Shown here: positions 24,301-32,771 of the stretch, piece by piece | How positions within the stretch are numbered: position 1 is the first letter of the stretch | Layout: every line of letters begins with the position of its first letter | Assembly: GCF_003597125.1 (NCBI RefSeq) | Contig: NZ_QYYA01000002.1 | Span: forward strand, 434,001-498,000 | From: Alcanivorax profundi | GTDB taxonomy: Bacteria; Pseudomonadota; Gammaproteobacteria; Pseudomonadales; Alcanivoracaceae | Direction of reading: 5' to 3' | DNA length: 64,000 bases | The notes under the pieces: model-generated | What the model saw: only the letters and a program-made list of their open reading frames with translations | The model's database searches: none | What the model was told of the DNA's origin: nothing | Position numbers and translations under genes: made by a program

Positions 24301-27042
24301 ATGGGATTCACGCGACAGCCACGTTTTTGGGGTCTGATTCTGACCTTGCTGCTCTCCGGGATGGCGCCTCCTGCCCAGGCCGCCACAGCGTGCGAACAAG
24401 CGGAACAGACCCTGATTGCGCTGGAGCGCGAAGAGCAACAACTGGCCTCTGACCGTCAGCGTCTGCAGACCATCCTGAATGGGGAGGTCCCCGCGCCGCA
24501 GCAACTGGAAGGGCTGCTTGGGCAACCACTCGCCCATCCTGACGCGGTCTCGGGCAACCCGCCGGCCAAACGCCAGAGCACTGACAGTCGCTGCCAGGCA
24601 GTCCAGAACGACATTGAGGCCCTGACCGAACAGTTGTCGACGCTGGACACCGCCCTTTACCGCTTGCGACATACCCTGCTGAGCATGAGCCCGGCCCAGC
24701 GCCAGGCCCTGGCCCAATTGAGCACCCTGCATAACCAGTTGCAAGAACGTATCGACGACCCCCAGAGCAGCCCCTCGCTGGTCACGGGCGCCAGACTCGT
24801 ACAAGACCACATTGCCCGCCTCTGGGCGCTAGTGCCGCACATGGCACAGTCCGATGCCGGGGTGACTGCGGATCTGGATCAACTCTGGCATCAACCTCCT
24901 TCCCTGTCACCGCCATCTCCCATCACGACGCCTTACCGGGACCTGATCAAGGCCCGGCTGGAGGTGCAGAAACAGGTTCGCGACCTGCGTGCTGATCAGT
25001 GGCATCGCCGCCACCTCAGCGACATGGTGCTGGACATGGGCGGGCTGACCGGCATCCCAGCGGTACTGGCACGGGAGGGCGCCCGAATTCAGCAACGGTT
25101 GATGGATACGATCACCCTGGTGCGTTATGACCTGAGCGCACCGATCCGCCGTACCGGCTATATGCCCATCGTGCAGAACATGCTCGCTCTGGTGCTGGGC
25201 ATCGCCGGTTTCGTGCTGCTGGCCAAACTGGCCCATCGCAGTCGCCACTGGGCCCTGAGCCTGCACGAAAAAGTCGTGGCCGCCAGCGGCCAGCGCCGCT
25301 GGCTGCGCAATGCCAGCCGGCTGATCAGTGGCATCGCGCCGATGCTGCCCTGGCTGCTGTTGTGGTTTTTTCTGGGTCAGCTGGCCCCCTTGCTCGACAG
25401 CCCCTCGACCAAGGTACTGCTATGGCTGCTGCCGTTTGCCCACCTGTACGTGATTTACGGACTGGCCAGCCTGGTCGGGGAATGGCTGATTGGTCGCGTC
25501 GCCCAGAGTGCCAACACCTACCTGAGTGCTGACCAGTCGCGTCAGGTCATTGCCCACTCACGCAAGGTAGCGGGCTGGCTGATGGTGCCGTGGTTCCCTT
25601 TACTGGTGGTCTGGGAAAGCCTGGGGCCGTCTTTGCTGTATTACCTGCTGGCAGGGTTACTGGGTACCAGCCTTTATCTCGCGGTCGGCCGACTGCTGGC
25701 ACTGCGAAATCACGATTACCTTTTGTGCCTGCAGGCAATCCTGCCATCGTATCTGGACCCGGTAGCCGAGCGTCTGTTGACGCCATGGCTGTTCTGGCTT
25801 TTTGCCCCGCTCATGTTGCCCGTCGCTCTGGTCAGCTTTCTGGTGGATTTTCTTGACCGGGTACTGGCCGATTTTGACTGGTACATGCGTTTCAAGGCCC
25901 GCTGGTTCCGCCTGCGCACCAAGATCAATAACGAGGAAGATGACGAAAAAGCCAACAGCGCCGAAACACCGGAAGAAGGCAACTACGAGCGCTGGTTTGC
26001 CCAGGAACTTCCCGAAGGCAGCAAACTGCCTTTCATCGATACCGGCCTGGTCGCTGCCATGGAAAAGACGATCCAGCGTTGGCATGGCGACAAGACCGAC
26101 GAAAATGCGCTGGTCGTGGTCGGCGAGAAGGGCAGCGGCAAGAGCATCAGCATAGGCAAGCTGCAAAGCGCCCTCAGCGACAGCTGCCAAGGCCTGGAAG
26201 TCATTACCCTGAAAGTGCCCGCACGTACCATTCAGCCCGATGAGATCCACCGGCTTGTCGGCGATGCCCTGAACGTCGAGCTGGTGGAGCAAGGCCCGGC
26301 CGCATTGGTAAAAAGCGATGAAAGCCGGGCTCCGACGCTGCTGATTCTGGATGAGGCGCAAAACTTTTTCCTGGCATCCCAGGGGGGGCTGGCGGGTTGG
26401 CGCACCGTGCTGAGCCTGGTTAACGCACGGCTGGATAATGTCTTCTGGTTACTGATGATCAATAACCAGAGCTGGGCCTATTTATGCAACGTCTTCGGCC
26501 GTGACTATCAGTTCCGTAATGTGGTGCGGGTCAAGCGCTGGGGGCAGTCGGATATCCGCTCACTAATTTTGTCCCGCAACCATCTCGGCGGCTACCAGGT
26601 CAGTTACGACGAAGTCCTGCTGTCATCACGAGGGCCGGAGGCCGGTAATGTTCGAAATGCCGAACAGCGTTACTTCAGCCTCCTGTGGGACGCCAGCCGG
26701 GGAAACCCGCTGGTAGCACTACGTTTATGGCTGACCTCCATCAAGGTACAGGGCCGCCGTGTTCAGGTCGGCCTGCCGACGCCGCCATCCGCAGGCATCC
26801 TCGACAGCATGGGAGAAAACGCCCTGTTTGTGTATGCCGCCATCGCCACCCACGGCCGCCTGAGTAGCAGCGAAATCAGTGCGGCAACCTGCCTGCCGGA
26901 AAATGTGGTGCGCTATGCGCTCAAAAGTGGCTTTGATGCCGGCTTCCTGAAAAAAACCGACGACAATCGCTACCGCCTGGTGCCCCTTTGGTATCAGCCG
27001 GTGATCAGTTACCTGACAAGGAAGAATCTGCTCAATGAATGA
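24301..27042 (+). CDS. Membrane AAA+/P-loop ATPase with MscK-like periplasmic part
   Basis: 913 aa. Signal peptide (1-28), then a periplasmic helical/coiled-coil domain (~30-280, rich in Gln and Leu: CEQAEQTLIALEREEQQLAS), about five TM helices between 285 and 520, a charged linker (NNEEDDEKANSAETPEEG), then a cytosolic P-loop ATPase with Walker A GEKGSGKS (608-615) and Walker B LLILDEAQ (Asp684, Glu685), and a C-terminal winged helix (SSSEISAATCLPENVVRYAL). The start was chosen for the signal peptide and AGGG 6 bp upstream. It overlaps the MscS gene by 8 bp, so the two probably form one complex: an ATPase-controlled mechanosensitive channel. I know no characterised example. Confidence 0.78.
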   Translation: MGFTRQPRFWGLILTLLLSGMAPPAQAATACEQAEQTLIALEREEQQLASDRQRLQTILNGEVPAPQQLEGLLGQPLAHPDAVSGNPPAKRQSTDSRCQAVQNDIEALTEQLSTLDTALYRLRHTLLSMSPAQRQALAQLSTLHNQLQERIDDPQSSPSLVTGARLVQDHIARLWALVPHMAQSDAGVTADLDQLWHQPPSLSPPSPITTPYRDLIKARLEVQKQVRDLRADQWHRRHLSDMVLDMGGLTGIPAVLAREGARIQQRLMDTITLVRYDLSAPIRRTGYMPIVQNMLALVLGIAGFVLLAKLAHRSRHWALSLHEKVVAASGQRRWLRNASRLISGIAPMLPWLLLWFFLGQLAPLLDSPSTKVLLWLLPFAHLYVIYGLASLVGEWLIGRVAQSANTYLSADQSRQVIAHSRKVAGWLMVPWFPLLVVWESLGPSLLYYLLAGLLGTSLYLAVGRLLALRNHDYLLCLQAILPSYLDPVAERLLTPWLFWLFAPLMLPVALVSFLVDFLDRVLADFDWYMRFKARWFRLRTKINNEEDDEKANSAETPEEGNYERWFAQELPEGSKLPFIDTGLVAAMEKTIQRWHGDKTDENALVVVGEKGSGKSISIGKLQSALSDSCQGLEVITLKVPARTIQPDEIHRLVGDALNVELVEQGPAALVKSDESRAPTLLILDEAQNFFLASQGGLAGWRTVLSLVNARLDNVFWLLMINNQSWAYLCNVFGRDYQFRNVVRVKRWGQSDIRSLILSRNHLGGYQVSYDEVLLSSRGPEAGNVRNAEQRYFSLLWDASRGNPLVALRLWLTSIKVQGRRVQVGLPTPPSAGILDSMGENALFVYAAIATHGRLSSSEISAATCLPENVVRYALKSGFDAGFLKKTDDNRYRLVPLWYQPVISYLTRKNLLNE

Positions 27043-27838
27043 TGGAAATATCGTCAACGACCTGGCGGTTGTCGTTGAGCTGTTCAATGTCTACGCCATT
27101 CTGCTGCTGTTCATCGGTGGCTTTGTGTTGTGGGCGCTGAACTGGGGCATCAGCAAAGCCGGCCAGAAAGTCACTGAGAAACTGCCCACCCGGCGCTTCC
27201 TGATCCTGCAGATCACCACTCTGATCGGCTTTGTGCTGTATACGGTGGGCGCCATTGCCCTGGTGGTCGGAGTGCTGCAACCCCCGAAAGAATTCATGCT
27301 GGCAGCGGGCGGCTCGGTGGCCGTGGCGCTGGGCTTTGCCCTCAAGGATATTGCGGCTTCGCTGGTGGCGGGCTTGCTGCTGTTGTTTGATCGCCCTTTC
27401 CGGGTCGGCGACCGGGTCAGCTTCGACAATGTCTATGGCGAAATCGTGTCGATTGGTCTGCGCACGGTGCGTCTGCAAACCCTGGACGACAACCTGGTGA
27501 CCATTCCCAACTCCCGCTTCATTACCGACGTGGTCGCGTCCGGCAATGCCGGCGAGCTGGACATGATGGTGGTCACGGATTTTCACGTGGGGCTGGATGC
27601 CAACCTGGAAGAGGCCAAGGCAATAATCGAAGAAGTCATTTTCACCAGTCGCTTCGCCTATCTGAAAAAGCCGGTGACTTTCGCGATTGAAGAAATCGAA
27701 GTGGGTTACCGGTTGGCCATTCGTCTGCGGGCGAAAGCCTACGTTCTGGATGTCCATTACGAAAAAGCTTTTCAAAGCGATATCGTCGTGCGGGTATCAA
27801 AACGCTTCACCGAAGCCGGGGTAATCCGGCCGGCATGA
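27035..27838 (+). CDS. MscS-family mechanosensitive channel
   Basis: 267 aa. Two N-terminal TM helices, then the pore-lining TM3 (AAGGSVAVALGFALKDIAASLVAG) and the beta domain with PFRVGDRVSFDNVYGEIVSIGLR and TIPNSRFITDVVASGNAGE, as in E. coli MscS. It releases solutes under hypo-osmotic stress. The start lies inside the end of the AAA+ ATPase gene, so the two are translationally coupled; gating may be under ATPase control, which would be unusual for the family. Confidence 0.88.
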   Translation: MNDGNIVNDLAVVVELFNVYAILLLFIGGFVLWALNWGISKAGQKVTEKLPTRRFLILQITTLIGFVLYTVGAIALVVGVLQPPKEFMLAAGGSVAVALGFALKDIAASLVAGLLLLFDRPFRVGDRVSFDNVYGEIVSIGLRTVRLQTLDDNLVTIPNSRFITDVVASGNAGELDMMVVTDFHVGLDANLEEAKAIIEEVIFTSRFAYLKKPVTFAIEEIEVGYRLAIRLRAKAYVLDVHYEKAFQSDIVVRVSKRFTEAGVIRPA

Positions 27839-27844
27839 GCCGGA

Positions 27845-28114
27845 TCAACGTGACTTACGCCTGGCCCCTGAGGTAGCGCCGTTACGCTCAGCCAGAATCT
27901 CTTCCAGTTCTTCCCGGGACAGATAATCCAGATCCCAGTGATTGGTAAAGGTTTCCTTGTAGCGATGACGCCCACGGTGAAGATCATCGGGCGTGTCACC
28001 CTGATGGGCAGGATGATAATCCCGGTAAGGATTATCCTCTCCTGCGTGGTGATCTGACAGCACGTCTTTGCGGGTAAAAAGCCGCTGCTTCAAGCGGGTG
28101 ATAAGATTGCTCAT
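27845..28114 (-). CDS. Small charged hypothetical protein
   Basis: 89 aa, highly charged and His/Asp/Arg-rich (LSDHHAGEDNPYRDYHPAHQ, then HRYKETFTNHWDLDYL). The ATG at 28114 has GGAGG 6 bp upstream. No membrane helix or signal peptide. It is convergent with the MscS gene with only 6 bp between stop codons. I do not recognise a family; SREELEEILAERNG may be a helix for protein-protein contact. Confidence 0.55.
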   Translation of the reverse strand: MSNLITRLKQRLFTRKDVLSDHHAGEDNPYRDYHPAHQGDTPDDLHRGRHRYKETFTNHWDLDYLSREELEEILAERNGATSGARRKSR

Positions 28115-28168
28115 GCACACCTCCATTACCCAAAGGGTAACAGGCTGACGCCATCAGCACGTGAATCT

Positions 28169-29029
28169 TCAGGCCACCAGTTCCGGCTTGCCGAGCATAT
28201 CCGCCAGGCGAATCAAGGCGCGCTTGCGCAGATGTTCGCTGTCTCGCTTCGACGGATGAAAATCGCGCTTGTAGTAAGCCAGGTATGACTTACCGAGTTT
28301 ACGCAACCAGCCCGGCTTACCCAGCAACCAATTCAGGCCACCCCGCACCGACTTCCAATCGGTCGGGTCATCCATTTCCTGACGCAGCTGAATGTAGTGA
28401 TAGATAGTGAAACCAATAAATTCAACGGTGGTGAACGCCATCTCGGAGCTGCGAACCCAGTAACTGTCGACTTGCTCTCTGTAAACATCAAATGCCACTG
28501 ATTTATGCTCACTTTCTTCAATGGCATGCCATAGCCACAGCGGCACCATTCGCTGATCCATGCCTTCAATAAATTCCGGATTTTCCAGAATCATTTCTGC
28601 CAGCATGGCAGTGAAATGTTCCAGCGCACAGGTCTTGGCAAGCTGTCGCTCGGGGGACAACCACTTGGCCATGAATTTGAGGCCCTGCTTCACATAGGCG
28701 TCGACCTTGTGTGTCGGCACGCCCTTGGATTCCATGAATGCGTTGAAGGCATCATGCTCATTGCCATGATGTGCTTCTTGCCCGATGAAGCCTTTTACTT
28801 CTTCGCGCAGCATCGGATCCTGAATGCTTTTCTGGAAGTATCGTACGGAGCGGACAAAAAAACGCTCCCCTTCGGGGAAGGTGCAGGACAACGCCGTCAG
28901 CAACATGCTTTTGAACTGGTCGTTGTCAAACCAGTAACGCGGGATGGACGGGTCAAACTCGAAGTCCATGCGGCGAGGCTGAATATCACTCTGGTTTATT
29001 CTTTTAGGCGTTTTCGCTTGCGCATTCAT
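28169..29029 (-). CDS. Predicted metal-dependent hydrolase family (PF10118)
   Basis: 286 aa, mostly helical. It carries clusters EAHHGNEH (~84-91), EHFTAML (~137-143) and EESEHKSVAFDVY (~170-182), the E/H pairs of a ferritin-like di-iron or di-metal centre typical of this family, often called predicted metal-dependent hydrolase. No signal peptide. It is frequent in hydrocarbon-degrading gammaproteobacteria. Its start is preceded by GGAGGAAACATC, a good ribosome site. Biochemical role unknown. Confidence 0.78.
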   Translation of the reverse strand: MNAQAKTPKRINQSDIQPRRMDFEFDPSIPRYWFDNDQFKSMLLTALSCTFPEGERFFVRSVRYFQKSIQDPMLREEVKGFIGQEAHHGNEHDAFNAFMESKGVPTHKVDAYVKQGLKFMAKWLSPERQLAKTCALEHFTAMLAEMILENPEFIEGMDQRMVPLWLWHAIEESEHKSVAFDVYREQVDSYWVRSSEMAFTTVEFIGFTIYHYIQLRQEMDDPTDWKSVRGGLNWLLGKPGWLRKLGKSYLAYYKRDFHPSKRDSEHLRKRALIRLADMLGKPELVA

Positions 29030-29130
29030 GATGTTTCCTCCGTATACCGATACAGTATTCGGTAGTAAGGAGGTGGGACTCTAGTGCAGGTTGTGCCATT
29101 TTCGGGATCCCGTGTGGACAAGAATGGCCC

Positions 29131-30060
29131 TTAACCCAGAATCACCGCCTGATCCCTGCCTTGCCCCTTGGCCTGATACAGGCTTTGATCCGCCGCTTTC
29201 ATCAGCGCCTGCGCGGAAACCGGTTTCGCGGGACACCAGGCCGTGCCACCGATGGAAAGGGTCGATAATTTATAGCCACTTTGCTGGCGCTGAATGCGCC
29301 GATTATAGTCCCTGACCCTTTTTACCAACCGCCAGGCCACATCGCTGGCACCTTCGACATCGGTGTTTGGTAACAGCACCGCGAACTCCTCACCGCCGAT
29401 TCGGGCAACCCTGTCACCCGGCCGAAGCAGCGACTCTGACAATAGCCGGGCCACGGTTTTCAACACCTGATCACCCACATCATGACCATGGTTATCGTTA
29501 ATACGCTTGAAGTAATCCATATCGATTAACAAGAGGGAAAAGGGGTGGTGCCGATGGCTGGACTGCTGGGCCAGCTCTGCCAACCAGCGATCGAACGCAC
29601 GCCGGTTGGGAATTCTGGTGAGCGGGTCTTCACACGCCTCACTCTCGGCACTGCGGGCGGTTTCTTCGGCTTGTACGCAGGTGCGCCGTAACTGGGCCTC
29701 GCGGCGCAAACTGGTTGATACCCGACGCATGCTGCCCACGGCAATATCACGGGGAAACAGTTCGATCAGATAACAGTCCTGCCATTCCCCTTTCAGGCTG
29801 ATTCGGGAACTGGTTGGATAGTAGTGCTCCAGTGGCGCCGCCAAACGCGTGCCCATGTGAGCGCTCTGACTGTTACGTCGCACACTACGCAGAAATTTCT
29901 CGCCCCCTCCAGGTAAAAGCACAGCCATATTGGTTGGCGCTCCGTCCTTGAGCAAGGCCGCCGCCTGACGATTGACGGCCTTGATGCAGCCCTGCCCATC
30001 GATCAGCAATACCGGCAGGGAAATCGCATCCAGAATCGCACCGCATTCAGGAGTAATCAT
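29131..30060 (-). CDS. Diguanylate cyclase with PAS-like sensor domain
   Basis: 309 aa. Residues ~8-110 form a PAS-like domain (LPVLLIDGQGCIKAVNRQAA), then a linker helix and a GGDEF domain (DPLTRIPNRRAFDRWLAEL, active site GGEEF at 222-226). An RxxD inhibitory site RPGD lies at 213-216, five residues before it. It makes cyclic di-GMP from two GTP. No TM helix, so soluble. It overlaps the stop of the upstream sensor gene by one base (TAATG), so the two are co-translated and probably form a pair. Confidence 0.92.
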   Translation of the reverse strand: MITPECGAILDAISLPVLLIDGQGCIKAVNRQAAALLKDGAPTNMAVLLPGGGEKFLRSVRRNSQSAHMGTRLAAPLEHYYPTSSRISLKGEWQDCYLIELFPRDIAVGSMRRVSTSLRREAQLRRTCVQAEETARSAESEACEDPLTRIPNRRAFDRWLAELAQQSSHRHHPFSLLLIDMDYFKRINDNHGHDVGDQVLKTVARLLSESLLRPGDRVARIGGEEFAVLLPNTDVEGASDVAWRLVKRVRDYNRRIQRQQSGYKLSTLSIGGTAWCPAKPVSAQALMKAADQSLYQAKGQGRDQAVILG

Positions 30061-30572
30061 TAGGGATCTGCCACAAAGTACTCACGACCCGGCCCCTCTT
30101 CACTGGGGTCGAGGCTGACTTCTACCCGGCATTGCGCATCACCATTCGCAATCGCTTCCTTGATTTCCACTCTGGCATAGCCGTTGTTTTCTGCGGTAAT
30201 CACGCCAAAGACATTGGACGTCATCATGCACAAGGCGGGGCGGCCATTGGCATGGCCACCAAACGGGCAACGCCGGTTACCGAGAATGATTTTTTGATCA
30301 CTAAGCTCTAACAGATAGAAATCGCCTTCAATGCGACGTTTCAAATCCACCAGCACAGCGGCAACCTGCTCGAGATCGAGCCGCCCCACATCCAGGGCAT
30401 CCTTGTAGGCTCGATTGATACTGTCGCCCATGTTCTGACCGACCATGGCGATCAGCCCTTCTGCATGTTCCAGCCCGGCAACATCTTCGATGGTTTCAGC
30501 CAGCTGACCGAGCAGCTGACGCATGAAACGGTCCCTGTTCAAAGGGATACAGGCATTCTTCACCTCATCCAT
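30060..30572 (-). CDS. Methanogen output domain 1 (MetOD1)-like sensor protein
   Basis: 170 aa. The C-terminal part NRRCPFGGHANGRPALCMMTSNVFGVIT matches the MetOD1-type output/sensor domain (Cys-rich CPFG...LC), and the N-terminal helices (residues ~15-80) look like a dimerisation region. It is likely a small-molecule or redox sensor for the downstream diguanylate cyclase, given the one-base overlap. No catalytic motif seen. Confidence 0.65.
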   Translation of the reverse strand: MDEVKNACIPLNRDRFMRQLLGQLAETIEDVAGLEHAEGLIAMVGQNMGDSINRAYKDALDVGRLDLEQVAAVLVDLKRRIEGDFYLLELSDQKIILGNRRCPFGGHANGRPALCMMTSNVFGVITAENNGYARVEIKEAIANGDAQCRVEVSLDPSEEGPGREYFVADP

Positions 30573-30748
30573 GGTGCCTCCCTCTCTCTCGCCCTATTTG
30601 TGAACTCAATCACAATATAGCGCCGTCAATAACGAGTGATGGAGCCGGGAAACGCCCAATCGGCGTGATAATGGGATGAATGGAACTCAGATTTACATTC
30701 ACCTGGCTAGCGGCAGACAAACCGTCTGTAGCGGCTGGCGGAGCTCAT

Positions 30749-31351
30749 TTATCGGGCGTCGGAGGACGCGCAGCGGAACAGGCGGGCATGAATCTCCCCT
30801 GCACGCTTTTCCCGATGCAACTGCCAGCGGGCAGGCACCTGCGGAGGGCTATCGTGACTGCGAGACTCCACATAGACCCAGGCCTGTGGAGCCAACCAGC
30901 CGTGCTGCTCCAGCGACCTGCAGGCAGGCTCGACCAGCCCCAGATCATAGGGTGGATCCACGAACACCAGATCAAAGGGGGTGGCGGGCTGCTGTAGCCA
31001 TATCAGGGCATCACGGGCCTCAACGCAGGCCCGTTCAGCAAACAACGGCTGCAACTGGCGATCCAGGTCAACGGCGCGCTCTCGCTTTTTCTCGATCAGC
31101 GTGGCCGTGGCTGCGCCGCGACTCAGCGCCTCTGCCCCCAACACTCCGGAACCGGCGAACAGATCAAGCACCCGCAATCCCGGCAACTCGAACTGCAGCC
31201 AGTTGAACAGTGTCTCACGCAAGCGATCCGACGACGGGCGCAAATCCCCCCCCTGATCCACAAATTGCAGACGCAGGCCGCGCTGGGCACCTCCGATGAT
31301 TCGAACCTGCCCTTTGCTGGCGCCCCCCCCGCGCCCTTTATTTTTCGCCAT
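30749..31351 (-). CDS. rsmD: 16S rRNA (guanine966-N2)-methyltransferase RsmD
   Basis: 200 aa. RIIGGAQRGLRLQF and the RPSSDRLRETLFNWL motif at the N-terminus, SAM site VLDLFAGSGVLGAEALSRGA, and the catalytic FVDPPYDLG (NPPY-type) mark RsmD. It methylates G966 of 16S rRNA in the 30S subunit. The ATG at 31351 overlaps the end of the upstream M16 gene by 14 bp; translation is coupled to it, the same neighbourhood as in Pseudomonas. Confidence 0.95.
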   Translation of the reverse strand: MAKNKGRGGGASKGQVRIIGGAQRGLRLQFVDQGGDLRPSSDRLRETLFNWLQFELPGLRVLDLFAGSGVLGAEALSRGAATATLIEKKRERAVDLDRQLQPLFAERACVEARDALIWLQQPATPFDLVFVDPPYDLGLVEPACRSLEQHGWLAPQAWVYVESRSHDSPPQVPARWQLHREKRAGEIHARLFRCASSDAR

Positions 31352-32771
31352 CAACTACGCCGCCTTGTTCACCGGCTTGCAGGTCATCGCCAACGGCCTT
31401 CACCTCAGGCGCCTGCGGACCAATACTGATGATAGCCAGATTAGCCGGCACCAAATGACGCTGGAACGCCTCGCGGATGTCATTCGTGGTGACGTTTTGC
31501 ACCTGCTGGTTGAACCATTGCAGGTAATCCAGGGGCAGATCGTAAAACCCGATGGCGCCCAGCTGGCCAATGATGTCGCTATTATCCGCCGTGCCCAATG
31601 CGAAGCTGCCGAGGATACTGGTGCGGGCTTCTTCAAGCTGTGTCTCTGTGGGGCCGCTCTCAACGAAATCATCAATCAACTTAAGGGTCAGACTGAGCGC
31701 GTCATCCGCGTTTTCGTTGGCGGTCTTGAACGACACCTGGAACGGCCCACCGGAAGCCATTGCCGAGAAGCCGCTACCAATCCCATACACATACCCCCGC
31801 TTCTGGCGGACTTCGTCGGTGAGAATGGAAGCAAAGCCCCCTCCCCCCAGCACCATGTTGCCCACGTAAAGCGCGACGTGATCCGGATTACCACGCCAGG
31901 TGGCCTGATTACCCAGCAGAATATGGGTCTGCGCGGACGGGAAATTGATGTGCTCATGCTTGCGTTCAGTCAGGGCCTGTGCCCGGGACTGTGGCGGTGC
32001 GGCGCCTCCCTCGGGCAGTGACTGGCTGATCTGGCCAGCGATCTGCTCTGCCTGTTCCCGGCTGACATCCCCCACCATGGCAATCACGGTGTTACCGGCC
32101 GCGTAATAGGTGTTGTAGAACTCGACCAGCTGCTCGCGCGTAATCGCGGGCAGCGTTGCCAGAGTGCCGTCACTGGGCTCACCGTAGGGGTGCCCGGCGA
32201 ACACCGTAGCCATATAGGCTTTCTTGACCTGGGGGCCAGGCACCTGCTGCTCCATGCGCAGGCCCTGCATCATCTGGGTTCGAATGCGATCCAGCGCATC
32301 CTGCGGGAAGCTGGGAGTGGCAATCACCTGGTTGAACAAAGTCAATACCGGATCGCGAAATTCCGGGTCACTGAGGGTGCGCAGTTCCACTACCCCCATA
32401 TCCCGATAACTGCCCACATCAAACTGCGCTCCGTGGTCTTCAAAACCGCGGGAAATATCGTCCACATTCAAGCCCGCAGCGCCTTCACCCAACAGGGCAC
32501 TGGTCAGCGAAGACAGCCCTGCAACCCCGTTATCCCGGGAGCTGCCCGCCGCCATTACCAGGCGGACATCCAGCATGGGAAGGGCATCACTGGCGACGAA
32601 CAGGACCCTGGCGCCCTCCGCCGTTTGCCAGGACTGGATATCCAGTGCCGGCGCCTGGGGCTCACTGGCCGCCACCTGGGCTTCTGTGGTCGGGAACGCG
32701 CCCATGCTTTGACAGGCCGATAATAGAACCGCCAGCACAGGCAACAGCGCACCTTTTATTAGTCTCTTCAT
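31338..32771 (-). CDS. M16-family peptidase-like lipoprotein, inactive subunit
   Basis: 477 aa. Lipobox LSAC (Cys20) after a short signal. Two M16 domains are present, but the zinc motif HxxEH is absent from the first; instead the second half holds the conserved GGGGFASILTDEVRQKRGYVYG and RxxxY/R motif of the non-catalytic partner. It probably pairs with the active M16 subunit encoded directly upstream, as in M16B heterodimers, to degrade small peptides in the periplasm. It overlaps both neighbours. Confidence 0.85.
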   Translation of the reverse strand: MKRLIKGALLPVLAVLLSACQSMGAFPTTEAQVAASEPQAPALDIQSWQTAEGARVLFVASDALPMLDVRLVMAAGSSRDNGVAGLSSLTSALLGEGAAGLNVDDISRGFEDHGAQFDVGSYRDMGVVELRTLSDPEFRDPVLTLFNQVIATPSFPQDALDRIRTQMMQGLRMEQQVPGPQVKKAYMATVFAGHPYGEPSDGTLATLPAITREQLVEFYNTYYAAGNTVIAMVGDVSREQAEQIAGQISQSLPEGGAAPPQSRAQALTERKHEHINFPSAQTHILLGNQATWRGNPDHVALYVGNMVLGGGGFASILTDEVRQKRGYVYGIGSGFSAMASGGPFQVSFKTANENADDALSLTLKLIDDFVESGPTETQLEEARTSILGSFALGTADNSDIIGQLGAIGFYDLPLDYLQWFNQQVQNVTTNDIREAFQRHLVPANLAIISIGPQAPEVKAVGDDLQAGEQGGVVDGEK

